Origin: DAOPYE01 sp035352715
GTDB lineage: Bacteria; Acidobacteriota; Holophagae; Holophagales; Holophagaceae
DNA: 6,400 bases
Reading direction: 5' to 3'
Assembly: GCA_035352715.1 (NCBI GenBank)
Contig: DAOPYE010000122.1
Span: 1-6,400, forward strand
Shown here piece by piece: positions 6,099 through 6,400 of this stretch. The first letter of the stretch is position 1. Each line of letters starts with the position of its first letter. Below the pieces are notes generated by a model. It did no database searches. It had not been told where the DNA came from and was given only the letters and a program-made list of their open reading frames with translations. The translations under genes and the position numbers were made by a program.

Positions 6099-6400
6099 TC
6101 AAAGTCCTCCGGTGCTTTTGATTGTATTCGCTTCCCGCTGCAATGCCGCCCACAGCGCCTCGACATGCTGCCGCTCAGTGGTCTCGGCGCCGATGCTGAC
6201 GCGCAGCACGCGCCTGTCTTTCAGGACAGTCGTTGTCAAATACGCGCAGCCTTCCCCGTTGACGCCATCGGCGATGGCCAGGTTGTGCGCGTCGACCTGT
6301 TTCGGCGAAAGCCCCTTGGGGACATGGCGCACGCACAGCGTCTGAAGGGACAGGGGCGCCATGAATTCCCAGCCGGGTTCAGCCTTGATCTGCGAGGCCA
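6099..6400 (-). CDS. Group II PLP-dependent amino acid decarboxylase, C-terminal 99 residues
   Basis: Only the C-terminus is visible; the frame runs from the right edge (last complete codon at 6398) to TGA at 6101-6099. It matches the end of the aromatic-L-amino-acid decarboxylase family: FMAPLSLQTLCVRHVP resembles the strand ending in VCFR, followed by a long variable stretch, GEGCAYLTTTVLKDRRVLRVSIGAE (the region where the family has YLT, VL, G and LR.SIG), and a helix TERQHVEALWAALQRE that ends such proteins. These enzymes remove the carboxyl group of aromatic amino acids such as tryptophan, tyrosine, phenylalanine or DOPA to give amines; other group II members act on glutamate, histidine or aspartate. 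The cofactor lysine and substrate-binding residues lie outside the window, so the substrate is open. It leads an operon with the aminotransferase. Confidence 0.75.
   Translation of the reverse strand, partial: ASQIKAEPGWEFMAPLSLQTLCVRHVPKGLSPKQVDAHNLAIADGVNGEGCAYLTTTVLKDRRVLRVSIGAETTERQHVEALWAALQREANTIKSTGGL
6105..6110 (-). promoter_or_regulatory. Ribosome binding site of the aminotransferase inside the decarboxylase gene
   Basis: GGAGGA on the minus strand (6110 to 6105) lies seven bases before the ATG at 6097 and within the last codons of the upstream decarboxylase, whose TGA is 6101-6099. Ribosomes ending the decarboxylase would be placed directly on this site, which supports translational coupling and the shorter aminotransferase start. 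Confidence 0.75.

Noticed and set aside
6099..6362. A short 87-residue protein starting at the ATG at 6362
   Set aside because: The frame stays open upstream to the window edge and the extra residues (ending GWEF) continue the decarboxylase family match, so this methionine is internal.
1..6400. A defence, phage or mobile-element system
   Set aside because: All five genes fit ordinary metabolic or transport families, base composition looks even, and no transposase, integrase, attachment-site repeat or CRISPR spacing was seen.

Overview
The window is high-GC (roughly 65% by eye) and compactly coded, with Shine-Dalgarno-led starts, which suggests a Gram-negative bacterium. The lysophospholipid-transporter and acyltransferase/acyl-ACP-synthetase pair resembles homologues I associate with Holophagae-type Acidobacteriota or Desulfovibrio-like bacteria. 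That placement is from memory and low confidence. No phage, insertion sequence, CRISPR, tRNA or rRNA signal was seen.

Layout: (1) Positions 1-3920, minus strand, hold a two-gene operon for phospholipid turnover. An LplT-like MFS permease (3857 or 3920 down to 2610) overlaps by four bases (ATGA) a large Aas-type enzyme that runs from 2613 off the left edge. The Aas frame stays open for all 871 visible codons. It carries a PlsC acyltransferase domain, an acyl-carrier-protein domain with its attachment serine, and an AMP-forming acyl ligase domain, in that order. (2) Positions 3858-4093 are a divergent intergenic region with a three-copy 12-bp tandem repeat and a 15-bp near-perfect palindrome. 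(3) Positions 4094-4837, plus strand, encode a complete MacB/LolD-type ABC ATPase with no permease beside it. (4) A 17-bp perfect hairpin at 4856-4893 separates it from the convergent neighbour and probably terminates transcription from both sides. (5) Positions 4925-6400, minus strand, hold a class I/II PLP aminotransferase. It is preceded with a one-base gap by the 3' end of a group II PLP-dependent amino acid decarboxylase that enters from the right edge.

How the genes work together: the permease should bring lysophospholipid to the inner leaflet of the inner membrane. The Aas protein should activate a fatty acid with ATP, load it on an acyl carrier and re-acylate the lysophospholipid. The most interesting feature is that the acyl carrier is built into the polypeptide. 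In E. coli the corresponding Aas enzyme uses a bound ACP encoded elsewhere. The two coupled PLP enzymes at the right probably share an amino acid or amine pathway, but the substrate cannot be read from the sequence.
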